Positions 9,709 through 19,286 of a stretch of 64,000 nt of DNA are shown one piece after another (positions within the stretch are counted from its first letter, which is position 1; each line of letters opens with the position of its first letter). Position numbers and translations under genes: made by a program. Below the pieces are notes generated by a model. It had not been told where the DNA came from. It worked only from the letters and a program-made list of their open reading frames with translations, and ran no database searches. Origin of the DNA: Enterobacter genomosp. O (lineage in GTDB: Bacteria > Pseudomonadota > Gammaproteobacteria > Enterobacterales > Enterobacteriaceae); the NCBI RefSeq assembly GCF_001022965.1, contig NZ_LECZ01000018.1, forward strand, positions 17,661 through 81,660, read 5' to 3'.

Positions 9709-11538
9709 CTACTCCTCATCATCACCGTCGGCATGTGAACGGATAAGCGCCATAAACTCCTTCCCGAAGCGCTCCAGCTTGCGCGTACCGACGCCGTTGA
9801 CGCTGAGCATTTCGCTGGCGCTGAGCGGCATCTGCTCGGCCATCTCGATGAGCGTCGCGTCGTTGAACACCACGTAAGGCGGGATGTTCTCTTCATCGGC
9901 AATGGCTTTACGCAGCTTGCGCAGTTTGGCAAACAGCTTGCGGTCGTAGTTGCCGCCGTACGATTTTTGCATCACCCGCGGCTTCAGGGCGATAACGCGC
10001 GGCACGGCGAGCTTCAGTTCAACGTCACCGCGCAGGACCGGACGCGCCGCTTCGGTCAGCTGTAGCGCGGAGTGCTGAGCAATGTTCTGTGTGGCAAAGC
10101 CGAGGTGAATCAGCTGACGAATAATGCTGACCCAGTGCTCATGGCTCTGGTCCTTGCCAATACCGTAGACGGGCAGTTTGTCGTGGCCCATATCGCGGAT
10201 ACGCTGGTTATTGGCACCGCGCAGCACTTCCACCACGTAGCCCATCCCGAAGCGCTGGTTCACACGGTAAATGGTCGAGAGCGCCTTACGCGCGTCCATC
10301 AGGCCATCGTACTGTTTCGGCGGATCCAGGCAGATATCGCAGTTGCCGCACGGCTCCTGTCGCCCTTCACCAAAGTAGTTGAGCAGCACCAGACGACGGC
10401 AGGTTTGCGCTTCGGCAAACGCGCCCATCGCGTTGAGCTTGTGGCGTTCGATATCCTGCAGCTGTCCCTGCGGTTTTTCCTCCAGGCAGCGGCGCAGCCA
10501 TGCCATATCGGCCGGATCGTAAAACAGCATCGCTTCCGCTGGCAGGCCGTCACGCCCGGCGCGGCCGGTTTCCTGATAGTAGGATTCGATATTGCGCGGA
10601 ATGTCGAAGTGCACCACAAAGCGCACGTTGGGCTTGTTGATCCCCATGCCGAACGCCACCGTCGCCACCACAATTTGCAGGTCATCGCGCTGGAATTTCT
10701 CCTGCACGTCGGCACGGATGTGGTTCTCTAACCCGGCATGGTAGGCCGCCGCGCTAAAGCCGCGGTTTTGCAGACGTGCGGCGGTGTCTTCCACCTTCGC
10801 GCGGCTGTTGCAGTAAATGATGCCGGACTTGCCGCGCTGCTCCTGCACGTAGCGTAAGAGCTGATCCAGCGGCTTGAATTTTTCCATCAGCATGTAGCGG
10901 ATGTTGGGGCGGTCGAAGCTGCTGACCTGAATATAGGGATCGTTCAGCCCCAGCAGGCGAACAATATCCAGACGGGTGGTGTCATCTGCCGTGGCGGTAA
11001 GCGCCATAAACGGCAGCTCGGGGAAGCGCTGACGCAGCTGGCCGAGTGCAGCGTATTCCGGGCGGAAATCATGACCCCACTGAGAGATACAGTGCGCTTC
11101 ATCCACTGCCAGCAGAACCGGGTTCCAGTGCGCGAGATGGTCGAGGAAGTTATCCAGCATCAGGCGTTCCGGCGCGATATACAGCAGGCGAATTTGCCCG
11201 GTGCGGCACCCGGCCATCACCTCTTGCTGCTGCTCGCGGGTTTGGGTCGAGTTAAGACAGGCCGCCGCCACGCCGTTGGCGAGCAGCTGATCAACCTGGT
11301 CTTTCATCAGTGAAATCAGGGGCGATACCACGACCGTCAGGCCGTTAAGCACCAGCGCGGGCACCTGATAGCAGAGGGATTTACCGCCGCCGGTCGGCAT
11401 GACCACCAGGCAATCGCGACCTTCCAGCACCGTTTCAATGATGGTTTCCTGGCCAGGGCGGAACTGCTGGTAGCCAAAGGTTTCATGCAAAACCTGTTTA
11501 GCCAGCGACTCCTGATTCAATACTTCCGCCTGCGCCAC
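9709..11538 (-). CDS. recQ: ATP-dependent DNA helicase RecQ
   Basis: This is a 3'-5' superfamily-2 helicase of the RecF recombination pathway. I chose the GTG start giving MAQAEVLNQES: 609 residues, exactly the E. coli length, with GGGG a few bases upstream. Walker A is PTGGGKS (near 50-56), DEAH is VDEAHCISQWGHDFR, and motif VI is YYQETGRAGRDG. The zinc site is CRRL...CGNCDIC (about 380-403), and an HRDC domain is at the C-terminus (SASEMLSVNGVGTRKL). The frame stays open 21 codons further; that extension mimics a signal peptide but overlaps the pldA terminator region. Confidence 0.96.
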   Translation of the reverse strand: MAQAEVLNQESLAKQVLHETFGYQQFRPGQETIIETVLEGRDCLVVMPTGGGKSLCYQVPALVLNGLTVVVSPLISLMKDQVDQLLANGVAAACLNSTQTREQQQEVMAGCRTGQIRLLYIAPERLMLDNFLDHLAHWNPVLLAVDEAHCISQWGHDFRPEYAALGQLRQRFPELPFMALTATADDTTRLDIVRLLGLNDPYIQVSSFDRPNIRYMLMEKFKPLDQLLRYVQEQRGKSGIIYCNSRAKVEDTAARLQNRGFSAAAYHAGLENHIRADVQEKFQRDDLQIVVATVAFGMGINKPNVRFVVHFDIPRNIESYYQETGRAGRDGLPAEAMLFYDPADMAWLRRCLEEKPQGQLQDIERHKLNAMGAFAEAQTCRRLVLLNYFGEGRQEPCGNCDICLDPPKQYDGLMDARKALSTIYRVNQRFGMGYVVEVLRGANNQRIRDMGHDKLPVYGIGKDQSHEHWVSIIRQLIHLGFATQNIAQHSALQLTEAARPVLRGDVELKLAVPRVIALKPRVMQKSYGGNYDRKLFAKLRKLRKAIADEENIPPYVVFNDATLIEMAEQMPLSASEMLSVNGVGTRKLERFGKEFMALIRSHADGDDEE

Positions 11539-11555
11539 ATTAACCCCATATGCGA

Positions 11556-11586
11556 AAAATAAAACAGGCGCTATTTTCAGCGCCTG
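11556..11586 (-). terminator. Intrinsic terminator between pldA and recQ
   Basis: On the minus strand an 8-bp stem (CAGGCGCT/AGCGCCTG) with a six-base loop is followed by TTTTATTTTT. It lies 42 bp after the pldA stop and just upstream of the recQ start. Confidence 0.85.
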
Positions 11587-11628
11587 AGAGAGAAACTTCA
11601 ACGTTTAACGCAAAAACATTCGAGCTGC

Positions 11629-12498
11629 CTAGAGAATATCGTTCAGCATCACGCCCACGCCTACGCGGGTCTGGTTGAAGTTGTAGTCAATAAGCGACTC
11701 GCCGTAACCGCTGTATACCTGCGTGTAGATACGAACGTGCTTCGTCACAGGATAGCTTAAGCCCACTTCCGCGCCGCCGTAGCCGGTATTCCAGTTGTAC
11801 TGGCCCTTCGCGCTCAGCACCGCATCACCCAGCTGATAGCCGACTTTGAGCTGGTAGTATCCCATGTATTTGGTGATGTCCGGGTTGTCATCAGTGCTGC
11901 CGACCACATACCACGGCTTCACCTCCACCATCCAGTTACCGTTCTGCGCCATCAGGCGCGTATAGGCGCGGTTCCAGCTACGTGAAGTCGGGTCGGAACG
12001 GCCGTTGGAATCATGGTTAAAGCCCACTTCGACATCACGCAACGTCCATCCGGCAAATTCATAATCCGTTGCAAAACCGAGGAACAGCTGCGGCTCGTAG
12101 TTCGTTTCACGGAACGGCGAGGACTCCCCACTGTTAGAGAGCTGCCACCAGGATTTCTGCGTGTAAGACGCACCGAGCACCGAGTTCGGCCCCAGAATGC
12201 CGCGCCAGAACGGGAAGGCGAGGCTGAGCTGGAACTTCACCTCATCTTTACGCGCATTATCAGACCAGTTATAGGAGCTTATCGCCTCTTTGTTGAGATC
12301 GCTGGTCTGGGTGTAAATCACGTAGTTGGTGTCGTACGGATAGAGCGTGAACGGATTGTCATGCTCCTGAAGAAGGTTCGCGATAATGCTGCCGTGAACG
12401 GCAGGTTTATCATGCACCTCTTTGATCGTCGCTTCCTGCGCATATGCTGTGAGGGGCAGCGCAACCGCCGCCAGTAACCAGGCCAGATACGTCCGCAT
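11629..12498 (-). CDS. pldA: Outer membrane phospholipase A (OMPLA)
   Basis: OMPLA is a 12-strand outer-membrane barrel that hydrolyses misplaced phospholipids in the outer leaflet and is active as a Ca-dependent dimer. A signal peptide ends at AYA-Q (cleavage after residue 20). The catalytic set is intact in precursor numbering: His162 and Ser164 in FNHDSNGRSDP, and Asn176 in RSWNRAY. The length is 289. The last residue is Leu (MLNDIL), where E. coli has a terminal Phe (the beta-barrel assembly signal). A stop in a different place from sequencing error cannot be excluded. Confidence 0.96.
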   Translation of the reverse strand: MRTYLAWLLAAVALPLTAYAQEATIKEVHDKPAVHGSIIANLLQEHDNPFTLYPYDTNYVIYTQTSDLNKEAISSYNWSDNARKDEVKFQLSLAFPFWRGILGPNSVLGASYTQKSWWQLSNSGESSPFRETNYEPQLFLGFATDYEFAGWTLRDVEVGFNHDSNGRSDPTSRSWNRAYTRLMAQNGNWMVEVKPWYVVGSTDDNPDITKYMGYYQLKVGYQLGDAVLSAKGQYNWNTGYGGAEVGLSYPVTKHVRIYTQVYSGYGESLIDYNFNQTRVGVGVMLNDIL

Positions 12499-12661
12499 CG
12501 GTGGTGTTCTCCTGCAAAAGAGTAAAAGTACTTGAATAGTTATGTGGCGAACATTCTACATACTTCTGCGACAACTGCTGCATCCTCGTTTCTGAAAGTG
12601 GAATTCCTTATTGCTGAGGCATAAAATCAACATTTTATTAACAATAAGGATGTGATGCCTC

Positions 12662-13129
12662 ATGTCAGCCATGCTTACCGCCGAAGAAGTGTTAAAACTC
12701 GTGGGCGAGATTTTTGTTTACCATATGCCGTTTAACCGCGCGCTGGGACTGGAGCTGGAGCGTTACGAGAAAGACTTTGCCCAGCTGAGTTTCAACAACC
12801 AGCCGATGATGGTGGGTAACTGGGCACAAAGTATTTTGCACGGCGGCGTGATTGCCTCTGCGCTGGACGTCGCGGCTGGCCTGGTCTGCGTGGGCAGTAC
12901 GCTGACCCGCCATGACACCATTAATGAAGACGAACTCCGCCAGCGGCTGGCGCGCATGGGCACCATTGATTTACGCGTCGACTATCTTCGTCCTGGACGC
13001 GGAAATCGCTTCACCTGTACCAGCAGCCTGCTGCGCGCGGGCAACAAAGTGGCCGTGGCGCGCGTTGAGTTACACAACGAAGAACAGGTTTATATCGCCA
13101 GCGCAACCGCCACTTATATGGTGGGTTGA
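12662..13129 (+). CDS. yigI: Hotdog-fold thioesterase YigI
   Basis: This is a 155-residue member of the PaaI/4HBT hotdog thioesterase family; E. coli YigI is a medium- and long-chain acyl-CoA thioesterase. The hotdog central helix is seen in [21 protein letters not shown] (about 55-75), with HGG the usual catalytic-site motif. The DYLRPGRG segment and C-terminal strand [12 protein letters not shown] complete the fold. It is divergent from pldA and precedes rarD by 51 bp on the same strand, so they may share a transcript. Confidence 0.92.
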   Translation: MSAMLTAEEVLKLVGEIFVYHMPFNRALGLELERYEKDFAQLSFNNQPMMVGNWAQSILHGGVIASALDVAAGLVCVGSTLTRHDTINEDELRQRLARMGTIDLRVDYLRPGRGNRFTCTSSLLRAGNKVAVARVELHNEEQVYIASATATYMVG

Positions 13130-13180
13130 GGCAGCAAAATCGGGTAAAATTAATTCACTTTTTTGTAACGGATTTTCCCG

Positions 13181-14077
13181 ATGGATGCTAAACAGACGCG
13201 GCAGGGCGTTTTACTCGCCCTTGCCGCTTATTTTATTTGGGGTATCGCCCCGGCGTATTTCAAGCTTATCGCCTACGTTCCGGCCGATGAGATCCTTACC
13301 CACCGCGTCATCTGGTCGTTCTTCTTTATGATTGCGCTGATGAGCCTCAGCCGTCAGTGGTCCGGCGTCAAAACGCTGCTGCAAACCCCGAAGAAGATTT
13401 TCCTGCTGGCGCTCTCTGCCGTGCTGATCGGCGGTAACTGGCTGCTGTTTATCTGGGCTGTGAATAACCATCACATGCTCGAAGCGAGCCTGGGGTACTT
13501 CATTAACCCGCTGGTGAACATCGTGCTGGGGATGATTTTCCTCGGCGAGCGCTTCCGTCGGATGCAGTGGGTGGCCGTCATTCTGGCCTTCTGCGGCGTG
13601 CTGGTGCAGCTGTGGACCTTCGGCTCGCTGCCAATTATTGCCCTCGGCCTGGCGTTCAGCTTTGCCTTCTACGGCCTGGTGCGTAAGAAGATTGCGGTAG
13701 AAGCCCAAACCGGGATGCTGTTTGAAACCCTGTGGCTGCTGCCGGTGGCGGCGATTTATCTCTTCGGCATTGCCGACAGCGCCACCAGCCATATGGGCAG
13801 CAACCCGTGGTCGCTGAATCTGATGCTGATGGCCGCGGGCGTGGTGACCACCATTCCACTGCTGTGCTTCACCGGGGCGGCGACGCGCCTGCGTCTCTCC
13901 ACGCTGGGCTTCTTCCAGTACATTGGCCCGACGCTGATGTTCCTGCTGGCGGTGGTGTTTTACGGCGAAGTGCCGGGCGCGGATAAGATGGTGACGTTTG
14001 CCTTTATCTGGGTGGCGCTGGCGATTTTCGTTGCCGATGCCATTTATACCCAGCGCAGGGCCCGCAAAGGAATGTAG
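13181..14077 (+). CDS. rarD: RarD, EamA-family transporter of unknown substrate
   Basis: This is an inner-membrane protein of the RarD subgroup of the EamA/DMT superfamily, linked by name to chloramphenicol resistance, though the E. coli substrate is not settled. It has 298 residues with about ten hydrophobic helices. It begins MDAKQTRQGVLLALAAYFIWG, and the motif LEASLGYFINPLVNIVLG is present near 103-120. The second EamA repeat starts around LGLAFSFAFYGLVRKK. A REP element follows the stop and separates it from the convergent corA. Confidence 0.93.
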   Translation: MDAKQTRQGVLLALAAYFIWGIAPAYFKLIAYVPADEILTHRVIWSFFFMIALMSLSRQWSGVKTLLQTPKKIFLLALSAVLIGGNWLLFIWAVNNHHMLEASLGYFINPLVNIVLGMIFLGERFRRMQWVAVILAFCGVLVQLWTFGSLPIIALGLAFSFAFYGLVRKKIAVEAQTGMLFETLWLLPVAAIYLFGIADSATSHMGSNPWSLNLMLMAAGVVTTIPLLCFTGAATRLRLSTLGFFQYIGPTLMFLLAVVFYGEVPGADKMVTFAFIWVALAIFVADAIYTQRRARKGM

Positions 14078-14083
14078 GTGTTT

Positions 14084-14115
14084 TGTAGGGCGGGTAAGCG
14101 CAGCGCCACCCGCCC
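14084..14115. repeat. REP element between rarD and corA
   Basis: A single palindromic unit, GGGCGGGTAAGCGC and GCGCCACCCGCCC, is followed by a short T-rich stretch. It separates two convergent genes and probably also acts as a 3' end for either transcript. Confidence 0.82.
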
Positions 14116-14120
14116 GATTT

Positions 14121-15071
14121 TTACAGCCAGTTCCTGCGCTTGAAATAGAGATACGGCGCCAGCCCGGCGAGGATCATAAAGATAATCGCCCCCGGGTAAC
14201 CAAAGCTCCACTTCAGCTCCGGCATAAACTCAAAGTTCATCCCGTAGCTGGAGGCCACCAGCGTCGGCGGCAGGAACACCACAGAAACCACCGAGAAGAT
14301 CTTGATGATGCGGTTCTGCTCGATGTTGATAAAGCCCATCGCCGCCTGCATCAGGAAGTTGACCTTCTGGAACAGGGATTCGTTATGCGGCAGCAGGGAT
14401 TCGATATCGCGCAGGATCTCCCGCGCCTGCTCCAGCTGGCCGCCCGGCAGACGCGCCTTGCGCACCAGGAAGTTCAGCGCGCGCTGGGTATCCATCAGAC
14501 ACAAACGCACCTTCCAGCCGATATCTTCCAGCTCCGCCAGAGTAGAGAGCGCTTCGTCGTACTCATCGCCCTGATGCCCTTCCATGATCACGCGACTCAG
14601 CTTTTCCAGATCGCTGTAGATGTTTTCAATTTCGTCCGCCAGCTGTTCAATTTTGGTCTCGAACAGGTCGAGCAGCAGCTCGTAGGCGTTACCGTCCACC
14701 ATCGCCTGGCTGCGGGCGCGCATGCGGTAGAGACGAAACGCAGGCAGTTCGCGCTCGCGCAGGGTAAACAGGCGGCCGTCGCGAATGGTAAACGCCACGG
14801 TGGAGTTGCCCGCGTGGTCTTCGGCATCTTCAAAGAAGAAGAAGGAGTGGATGTGAAGGCCGTCTTCGTCTTCAAAAAAACGTGCGGATGCTTCGATGTC
14901 TTCCAGTTCCGGGCGTGTCGCCAGGCTTTGTCCCAGCTCAGATTGTACGCGCAGGCGTTCATCGTCGTCCGGCTCGACCAGATCCACCCATACGGCATCA
15001 ATGAGGGGCTGTGACTCTTCGGCTTCAAGCCGAGTCAGTCGGTTATTTTCGAGTTGAAATGCGCTCAACAT
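14121..15071 (-). CDS. corA: Magnesium/cobalt/nickel channel CorA
   Basis: CorA is the main constitutive Mg2+ channel of the inner membrane, acting as a homopentamer. I chose the ATG giving [13 protein letters not shown]: 316 residues, the E. coli length; the longer frame only adds leader sequence. The large acidic N-terminal cytoplasmic domain contains [21 protein letters not shown]. Two C-terminal transmembrane helices carry the selectivity motif YGMN (near 280), and the protein ends KRRNWL. A leader of about 360 bases separates it from uvrD and contains the probable corL ORF, which is known in Salmonella to tune Rho-dependent termination. Confidence 0.97.
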   Translation of the reverse strand: MLSAFQLENNRLTRLEAEESQPLIDAVWVDLVEPDDDERLRVQSELGQSLATRPELEDIEASARFFEDEDGLHIHSFFFFEDAEDHAGNSTVAFTIRDGRLFTLRERELPAFRLYRMRARSQAMVDGNAYELLLDLFETKIEQLADEIENIYSDLEKLSRVIMEGHQGDEYDEALSTLAELEDIGWKVRLCLMDTQRALNFLVRKARLPGGQLEQAREILRDIESLLPHNESLFQKVNFLMQAAMGFINIEQNRIIKIFSVVSVVFLPPTLVASSYGMNFEFMPELKWSFGYPGAIIFMILAGLAPYLYFKRRNWL

Positions 15072-15222
15072 GACCGGGACTCCCAATGCAAAAAATATCG
15101 GACAGTTCGGTGGGCACACAGAAACAAATTGGGTTTCAGACCATTAAACAGCCTGACTCAGCGCGACGGGAATAGTGCAGGTCGCTGACAACCACTAAGG
15201 CCATCAGCAAGGGGAGATAGCC

Positions 15223-15366
15223 TTAGGAGTTGTTCCTGGATGACAGGGAATTGAGCCAGTATCTACTGGGTGTGTCCAAGGCGAATGTCCTCTTAGCGTA
15301 ATCGTGCGCGCATGTTACGCCAGCTATAACTGTGGCGTCAACACGCAACGGAACGCTGAAGGGCAT
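15223..15366 (-). CDS. corL: Probable corA leader peptide CorL
   Basis: This is a 47-codon ORF in the corA leader, starting ATG at 15366 (reads MPFSVPLRV...) with GAAGG eight bases upstream, and ending 152 bp before corA. Its C-terminal half (HDYAKRTFALDTP, then LSSRNNS) is basic and polar. In Salmonella, translation of corL in the same position controls Rho access to the leader and so couples corA expression to translation and Mg2+. Here I infer the same role from position, size and a plausible ribosome site; I could not align it to a database copy. A stem-loop (CTAAGGC/GCCTTAG, around 15196-15227) overlaps its end. Confidence 0.6.
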   Translation of the reverse strand: MPFSVPLRVDATVIAGVTCAHDYAKRTFALDTPSRYWLNSLSSRNNS

Positions 15367-15428
15367 TAATTGACCTTCAATGTATAAGGCTAGCAGATTA
15401 TTACAAAATAATGATATTTTTCTGAATG

Positions 15429-17591
15429 TTAGACTGTTTCCAGCTTCGCATAGGCCGCCACCAGCCATTTGATCCCCTGCCCCTGGAACGCCACCTGCAG
15501 GCGGCTGTGCTCGCCGCTGCCTTCCAGATTCACAATGGTACCTTCGCCAAACTTCGAATGGCGCACGCGCTGGCCCAGCTTGTAGCCGGTGTCGGTTTCC
15601 GCAATCGGCGAGCCCATACGCTGATGGCTGACCGGACGGCTGATGCTCGCGCGCAGACGTACCTCTTCCACGCACTCTTCCGGCAGTTCACCGATAAAGC
15701 GCGACGGACGGTGATAGACCTCTTTACCGTACAGACGGCGGGTTTCGGCGTAGGTCAGCGTCAGTTTTTGCATCGCTCGCGTCACGCCCACATAGGCCAG
15801 GCGACGCTCCTCTTCCAGACGTCCGCCTTCATCAAGCGACATCTGGCTCGGGAACATCCCCTCTTCCATACCCACGATAAACACCTGCGGGAACTCAAGA
15901 CCTTTGGCAGAGTGCAGGGTCATGAGCTGAACCGCATCCTGCCAGGTATCCGCCTGCCCTTCGCCCGCTTCCAGCGCGGCGTGAGAGAGGAACGCCTGCA
16001 GCGGCATCAGGTCTTCGTCTTCTTCGTTGTAGCTGAACTGGCGCGTTGCCGTGACCAGTTCCTCTAAGTTCTCAATACGGGTCTGGCCTTTCTCACCTTT
16101 TTCCTGCTCGTACATGGTGCGCAGGCCGGAGTCTTTAATCACCCGGTCGGTCTGCACGTGCAGCGGCATGTCGGCCGTTTCCTGCGCCAGCGCGTCAATC
16201 AGTTCGAGGAAGCGCTGCAGCGCGCTGGCGGCGCGGCCGGCAAGCGCTTTTTCCTGCAGCAGCTCGCGGCACGCCTGCCACAGCGTCAGCTGACGATCGC
16301 GAGAGGCCTGACGCACCACGTCCAGCGTGCGGTCACCAATGCCGCGTGTCGGCGTGTTGACCACGCGCTCAAACGCCGCGTCGTCGTTACGGTTGGCAAT
16401 CAGGCGCAGATACGAGAGCGCATCTTTGATTTCCTGACGTTCGAAGAAGCGCATGCCGCCATAAATGCGGTACGGCATGCTCACCTGCAGCAGCGCCTCT
16501 TCCAGCACGCGCGACTGGGCGTTGCTGCGATAGAGAATGGCACACTGCTCCAGTGCGCCGCCATTGTCCTGCCAGGTTTTGATGCGGTTCACCACGAAGC
16601 GGGCTTCGTCGAGTTCATTGAAGGCGCAGTAAATCGAAATCGGTTCGCCGTCGACGCCGTCGGTCCACAGCTTTTTCCCCAGACGCCCGTTGTTGTTTTC
16701 AATCAGGGCGTTGGCCGCGCTCAGGATATTGCTGGTTGAGCGGTAGTTCTGCTCCAGACGGATGGTCTGTGCGCCAGGAAAATCGTTGAGGAAGCGCTGG
16801 ATGTTCTCCACCTGCGCCCCGCGCCAGCCGTAGATAGACTGGTCATCGTCGCCCACGATCATCACCTTGCCGGTATCGCCGGCCAGCAGGCGGATCCACG
16901 CGTACTGGATGTTGTTGGTATCCTGGAATTCGTCCACCAGGATATTGGTAAAGCGTTCGCGGTAGTGCTGCAGGATGTGCGGCTTATTCAGCCACAGCTC
17001 GTGGGCGCGCAGCAGCAGCTCGGCGAAATCCACCAGACCGGCGCGATCGCACGCTTCCTGATAGGCCTTATAAACGTTCTGCCAGGTCTGCTCGACCGGG
17101 TTGCCGAAGCTTTGAATATGGTGCGGGCGAAGCCCCTCGTCTTTCTGACCGTTGATGTACCACATCGCCTGACGCGGCGGCCACTGCTTCTCGTCGAGGT
17201 TCATCGCCTTGATCAGGCGCTTCAGCAAACGGAGCTGATCTTCGCTGTCGAGGATCTGGAAATCCTGCGGCAGGTTGGCGTCCATATGGTGCGCGCGCAG
17301 CAGGCGGTGCGCCAGGCCATGGAAGGTGCCAACCCACATGCCGCCCTGGCTGGTGCCCATCAGCTGGGCGATACGGTGGCGCATCTCCGCCGCCGCCTTG
17401 TTGGTAAACGTGACCGCCATGATGGAGTACGGCGAGCAGTTTTCCACGCTCTGCAGCCAGGCGATACGGTGAACCAGCACGCGCGTCTTACCACTGCCCG
17501 CCCCTGCCAGCACCAGCATGTTGGTGCGCGAGGCGGCAACCGCGTCACGCTGTTTGTCATTAAGGCTGTCGAGCAGGTAAGAAACGTCCAT
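15429..17591 (-). CDS. uvrD: DNA helicase II UvrD
   Basis: UvrD is a superfamily-1A 3'-5' helicase for nucleotide excision and mismatch repair and for removing RecA. I chose the ATG giving MDVSYLLDSLNDKQ: 720 residues, equal to E. coli. Walker A is AGAGSGKTR (about 29-37), motif II is DEFQDTN, motif III is [13 protein letters not shown], and motif V/VI is LAYVGVTRA. The C-terminal Tudor-like RNA polymerase-binding region (YKLGQRVRHSKFGEGTIV) is intact. A LexA box lies about 50 bp upstream, so SOS induction is expected. Confidence 0.98.
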   Translation of the reverse strand: MDVSYLLDSLNDKQRDAVAASRTNMLVLAGAGSGKTRVLVHRIAWLQSVENCSPYSIMAVTFTNKAAAEMRHRIAQLMGTSQGGMWVGTFHGLAHRLLRAHHMDANLPQDFQILDSEDQLRLLKRLIKAMNLDEKQWPPRQAMWYINGQKDEGLRPHHIQSFGNPVEQTWQNVYKAYQEACDRAGLVDFAELLLRAHELWLNKPHILQHYRERFTNILVDEFQDTNNIQYAWIRLLAGDTGKVMIVGDDDQSIYGWRGAQVENIQRFLNDFPGAQTIRLEQNYRSTSNILSAANALIENNNGRLGKKLWTDGVDGEPISIYCAFNELDEARFVVNRIKTWQDNGGALEQCAILYRSNAQSRVLEEALLQVSMPYRIYGGMRFFERQEIKDALSYLRLIANRNDDAAFERVVNTPTRGIGDRTLDVVRQASRDRQLTLWQACRELLQEKALAGRAASALQRFLELIDALAQETADMPLHVQTDRVIKDSGLRTMYEQEKGEKGQTRIENLEELVTATRQFSYNEEDEDLMPLQAFLSHAALEAGEGQADTWQDAVQLMTLHSAKGLEFPQVFIVGMEEGMFPSQMSLDEGGRLEEERRLAYVGVTRAMQKLTLTYAETRRLYGKEVYHRPSRFIGELPEECVEEVRLRASISRPVSHQRMGSPIAETDTGYKLGQRVRHSKFGEGTIVNLEGSGEHSRLQVAFQGQGIKWLVAAYAKLETV

Positions 17592-17639
17592 TGGCACCGT
17601 CACGTCATGGCGGGCAGGCAAATAGCATTCGCCAAAACC

Positions 17640-17655
17640 CTGTTAATTTATACAG
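17640..17655 (-). promoter_or_regulatory. LexA (SOS) box upstream of uvrD
   Basis: The 16-mer on the minus strand is CTGTATAAATTAACAG, an exact CTGT-N8-ACAG match, in the 76-bp spacer between yigB and uvrD. E. coli uvrD has an SOS box in the same place. Confidence 0.88.
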
Positions 17656-17667
17656 AACAATTGATGA

Positions 17668-18384
17668 TTATATCAGCGTCGTGAGGGATGCCAACCGCGA
17701 AATTTCCACGTGTGGCAGAAGACGGCTATCGGAGGCGATCATCAGGTCGGCATTTTCCGGCTTGATCCAGCAGGCCTGCATGCCGCAGCGAATGGCACCC
17801 GCCACGTCTGTGGTGAGATCATCCCCCACGTGCAGAATTTCACCCAGCGGCAGGTTCAGTTTTTCCGCTGCCAGATGGTACATATCGCTAAACGGCTTGG
17901 AGCGCCCGTGGGGACCGGCACGCAGCACAAATTCAAAGTAATCGCCGAGCCCAAACAGCTCAGGCTGGGCATTGCCATTGGTGATGGCCACCAGCGGCCA
18001 CTTTTCGGCAAGCTTCGCCAGCGTGTCGTGGGTCTCCTGCGGCACGTCGATACGGCTGCGCCATTTGGCGAAGTTTTCCATTGCCGCTTCGGCCCCAATG
18101 GCCGCATCCTGCGCGCTCAGACCCACGTTGAGCATCGCCTGCTCAACCGCGCGACGACGCCATTCGGTCACATCGTGGTAAATGTCCGGCTCGGTCTCCC
18201 GCAGGGACTGACGCAGCGTCTGGAAATCCTTGTTCTGCATCGTCTTAAGCGCCGGATGGTAGTTCTGGACAAACGCCAGCGACTCCTGCTCGGTACGCAG
18301 GATCACTTCGCGGTTGTCATATAGGGTGTCATCAAGGTCAAACGTCAGGGCTGAAATCTGACCGAGTGGGCGGTAAAAACGCAT
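17668..18384 (-). CDS. yigB: HAD-like phosphatase YigB (FMN/5-amino-6-ribitylamino-uracil phosphatase)
   Basis: This is a cytosolic haloacid dehalogenase hydrolase; E. coli YigB dephosphorylates FMN and the riboflavin precursor 5-amino-6-(5-phosphoribitylamino)uracil. It has 238 residues. Motif I is DLDDTLYDN (Asp16, Asp18), motif II is VAITNGN, and motif IV is [15 protein letters not shown]. Its start overlaps the xerC stop (TAATG), so it is translated from the dapF-yigA-xerC-yigB message. Confidence 0.95.
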   Translation of the reverse strand: MRFYRPLGQISALTFDLDDTLYDNREVILRTEQESLAFVQNYHPALKTMQNKDFQTLRQSLRETEPDIYHDVTEWRRRAVEQAMLNVGLSAQDAAIGAEAAMENFAKWRSRIDVPQETHDTLAKLAEKWPLVAITNGNAQPELFGLGDYFEFVLRAGPHGRSKPFSDMYHLAAEKLNLPLGEILHVGDDLTTDVAGAIRCGMQACWIKPENADLMIASDSRLLPHVEISRLASLTTLI

Positions 18385-19286
18385 TATTTCCCCCGTTTGG
18401 CGCGTGGATGCGCCGCGTCATACACCGAGGCAAGGTGTTGGAAGTCTAAGTGGGTATAGATTTGAGTGGTCGACAGATTCGCGTGGCCTAGCAGTTCCTG
18501 CACGCCGCGCAGATCGCCGCTCGACTCAAGCATGTGTGTCGCAAAGGAGTGACGCAGCTTGTGCGGGTGAACGTGGCTGTTCAGCCCCTGCTTAATGCCC
18601 CACTCCGCAAATCGCTTCTGCACGTTACGCGCCGAGATCCGCTTGCCGAGTTTCGACAGGAACAGCGCGCCCTCTTCTGCGCCAAACAGCCCGCGCAGGT
18701 CAAGCCAGTGCTCAATCCAGGATACCGCATTGCGGCCAATCGGCAGGCGGCGCTCTTTGCTGCCCTTGCCCATGACCCACACTTCGCCGGTGTCCAGGTC
18801 GAGGTGTTTTAAATCAAGATTAACCAGCTCTGAAAGACGCAGCCCGGCACCGTACATCACCTCCAGCATCGCGCGGTCACGCACGGCCAGCGGATCGTTT
18901 AGATCGATATCCAGCAGGCGATTTACGTCGTCAACGTCGATATTTTTAGGCAGATGGCGCGGCGCTTTTGGCGTGGCGATCCCTTTTGCCGGGTTGGCTT
19001 TTAAGCCTCCCTGACTCACCAGCCAGTCGAAGAAGCTGCGCAGCGCAGAGAGCCTGAGCGCCAGGCTTGCCGGGCCTAATCCTTTTCTGCGGCTACGCAC
19101 GACAAACCCGCGAACCGTCGCAGCGTCACAGTGTTGCCAGCTTTTCAGGCCGATTTCGTCGGCAATCTGCATGATGGCATCAAGCTGACGCTGGTAGTTG
19201 AGCAGGGTAATGGGGCTAAGCTGACGCTCCACGCCCAGATAGCGCAGAAAGCGCGAGACGTCAGTGGCGAGCAGTGCGTCCGTCAT
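18384..19286 (-). CDS. xerC: Site-specific tyrosine recombinase XerC
   Basis: With XerD and FtsK, XerC resolves chromosome dimers at dif. It has 300 residues (two more than E. coli). The N-terminal SAM-like core-binding domain covers about 1-90 and is followed by the catalytic domain. The tyrosine recombinase residues are present: Arg in [10 protein letters not shown], His-x-x-Arg in PHKLRHSF (about 242-245), His268 in LLGHANL and nucleophile Tyr277 in TTQIYTH. It overlaps yigA by four bases (ATGA). Confidence 0.97.
   Translation of the reverse strand: MTDALLATDVSRFLRYLGVERQLSPITLLNYQRQLDAIMQIADEIGLKSWQHCDAATVRGFVVRSRRKGLGPASLALRLSALRSFFDWLVSQGGLKANPAKGIATPKAPRHLPKNIDVDDVNRLLDIDLNDPLAVRDRAMLEVMYGAGLRLSELVNLDLKHLDLDTGEVWVMGKGSKERRLPIGRNAVSWIEHWLDLRGLFGAEEGALFLSKLGKRISARNVQKRFAEWGIKQGLNSHVHPHKLRHSFATHMLESSGDLRGVQELLGHANLSTTQIYTHLDFQHLASVYDAAHPRAKRGK

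Noticed and set aside
11539..11601. N-terminal extension of recQ that looks like a signal peptide (MKFLSQALKI... ending AQA).
   Set aside because: RecQ is cytosolic; the GTG start gives exactly the E. coli length and N-terminus, and the extension overlaps the pldA terminator.
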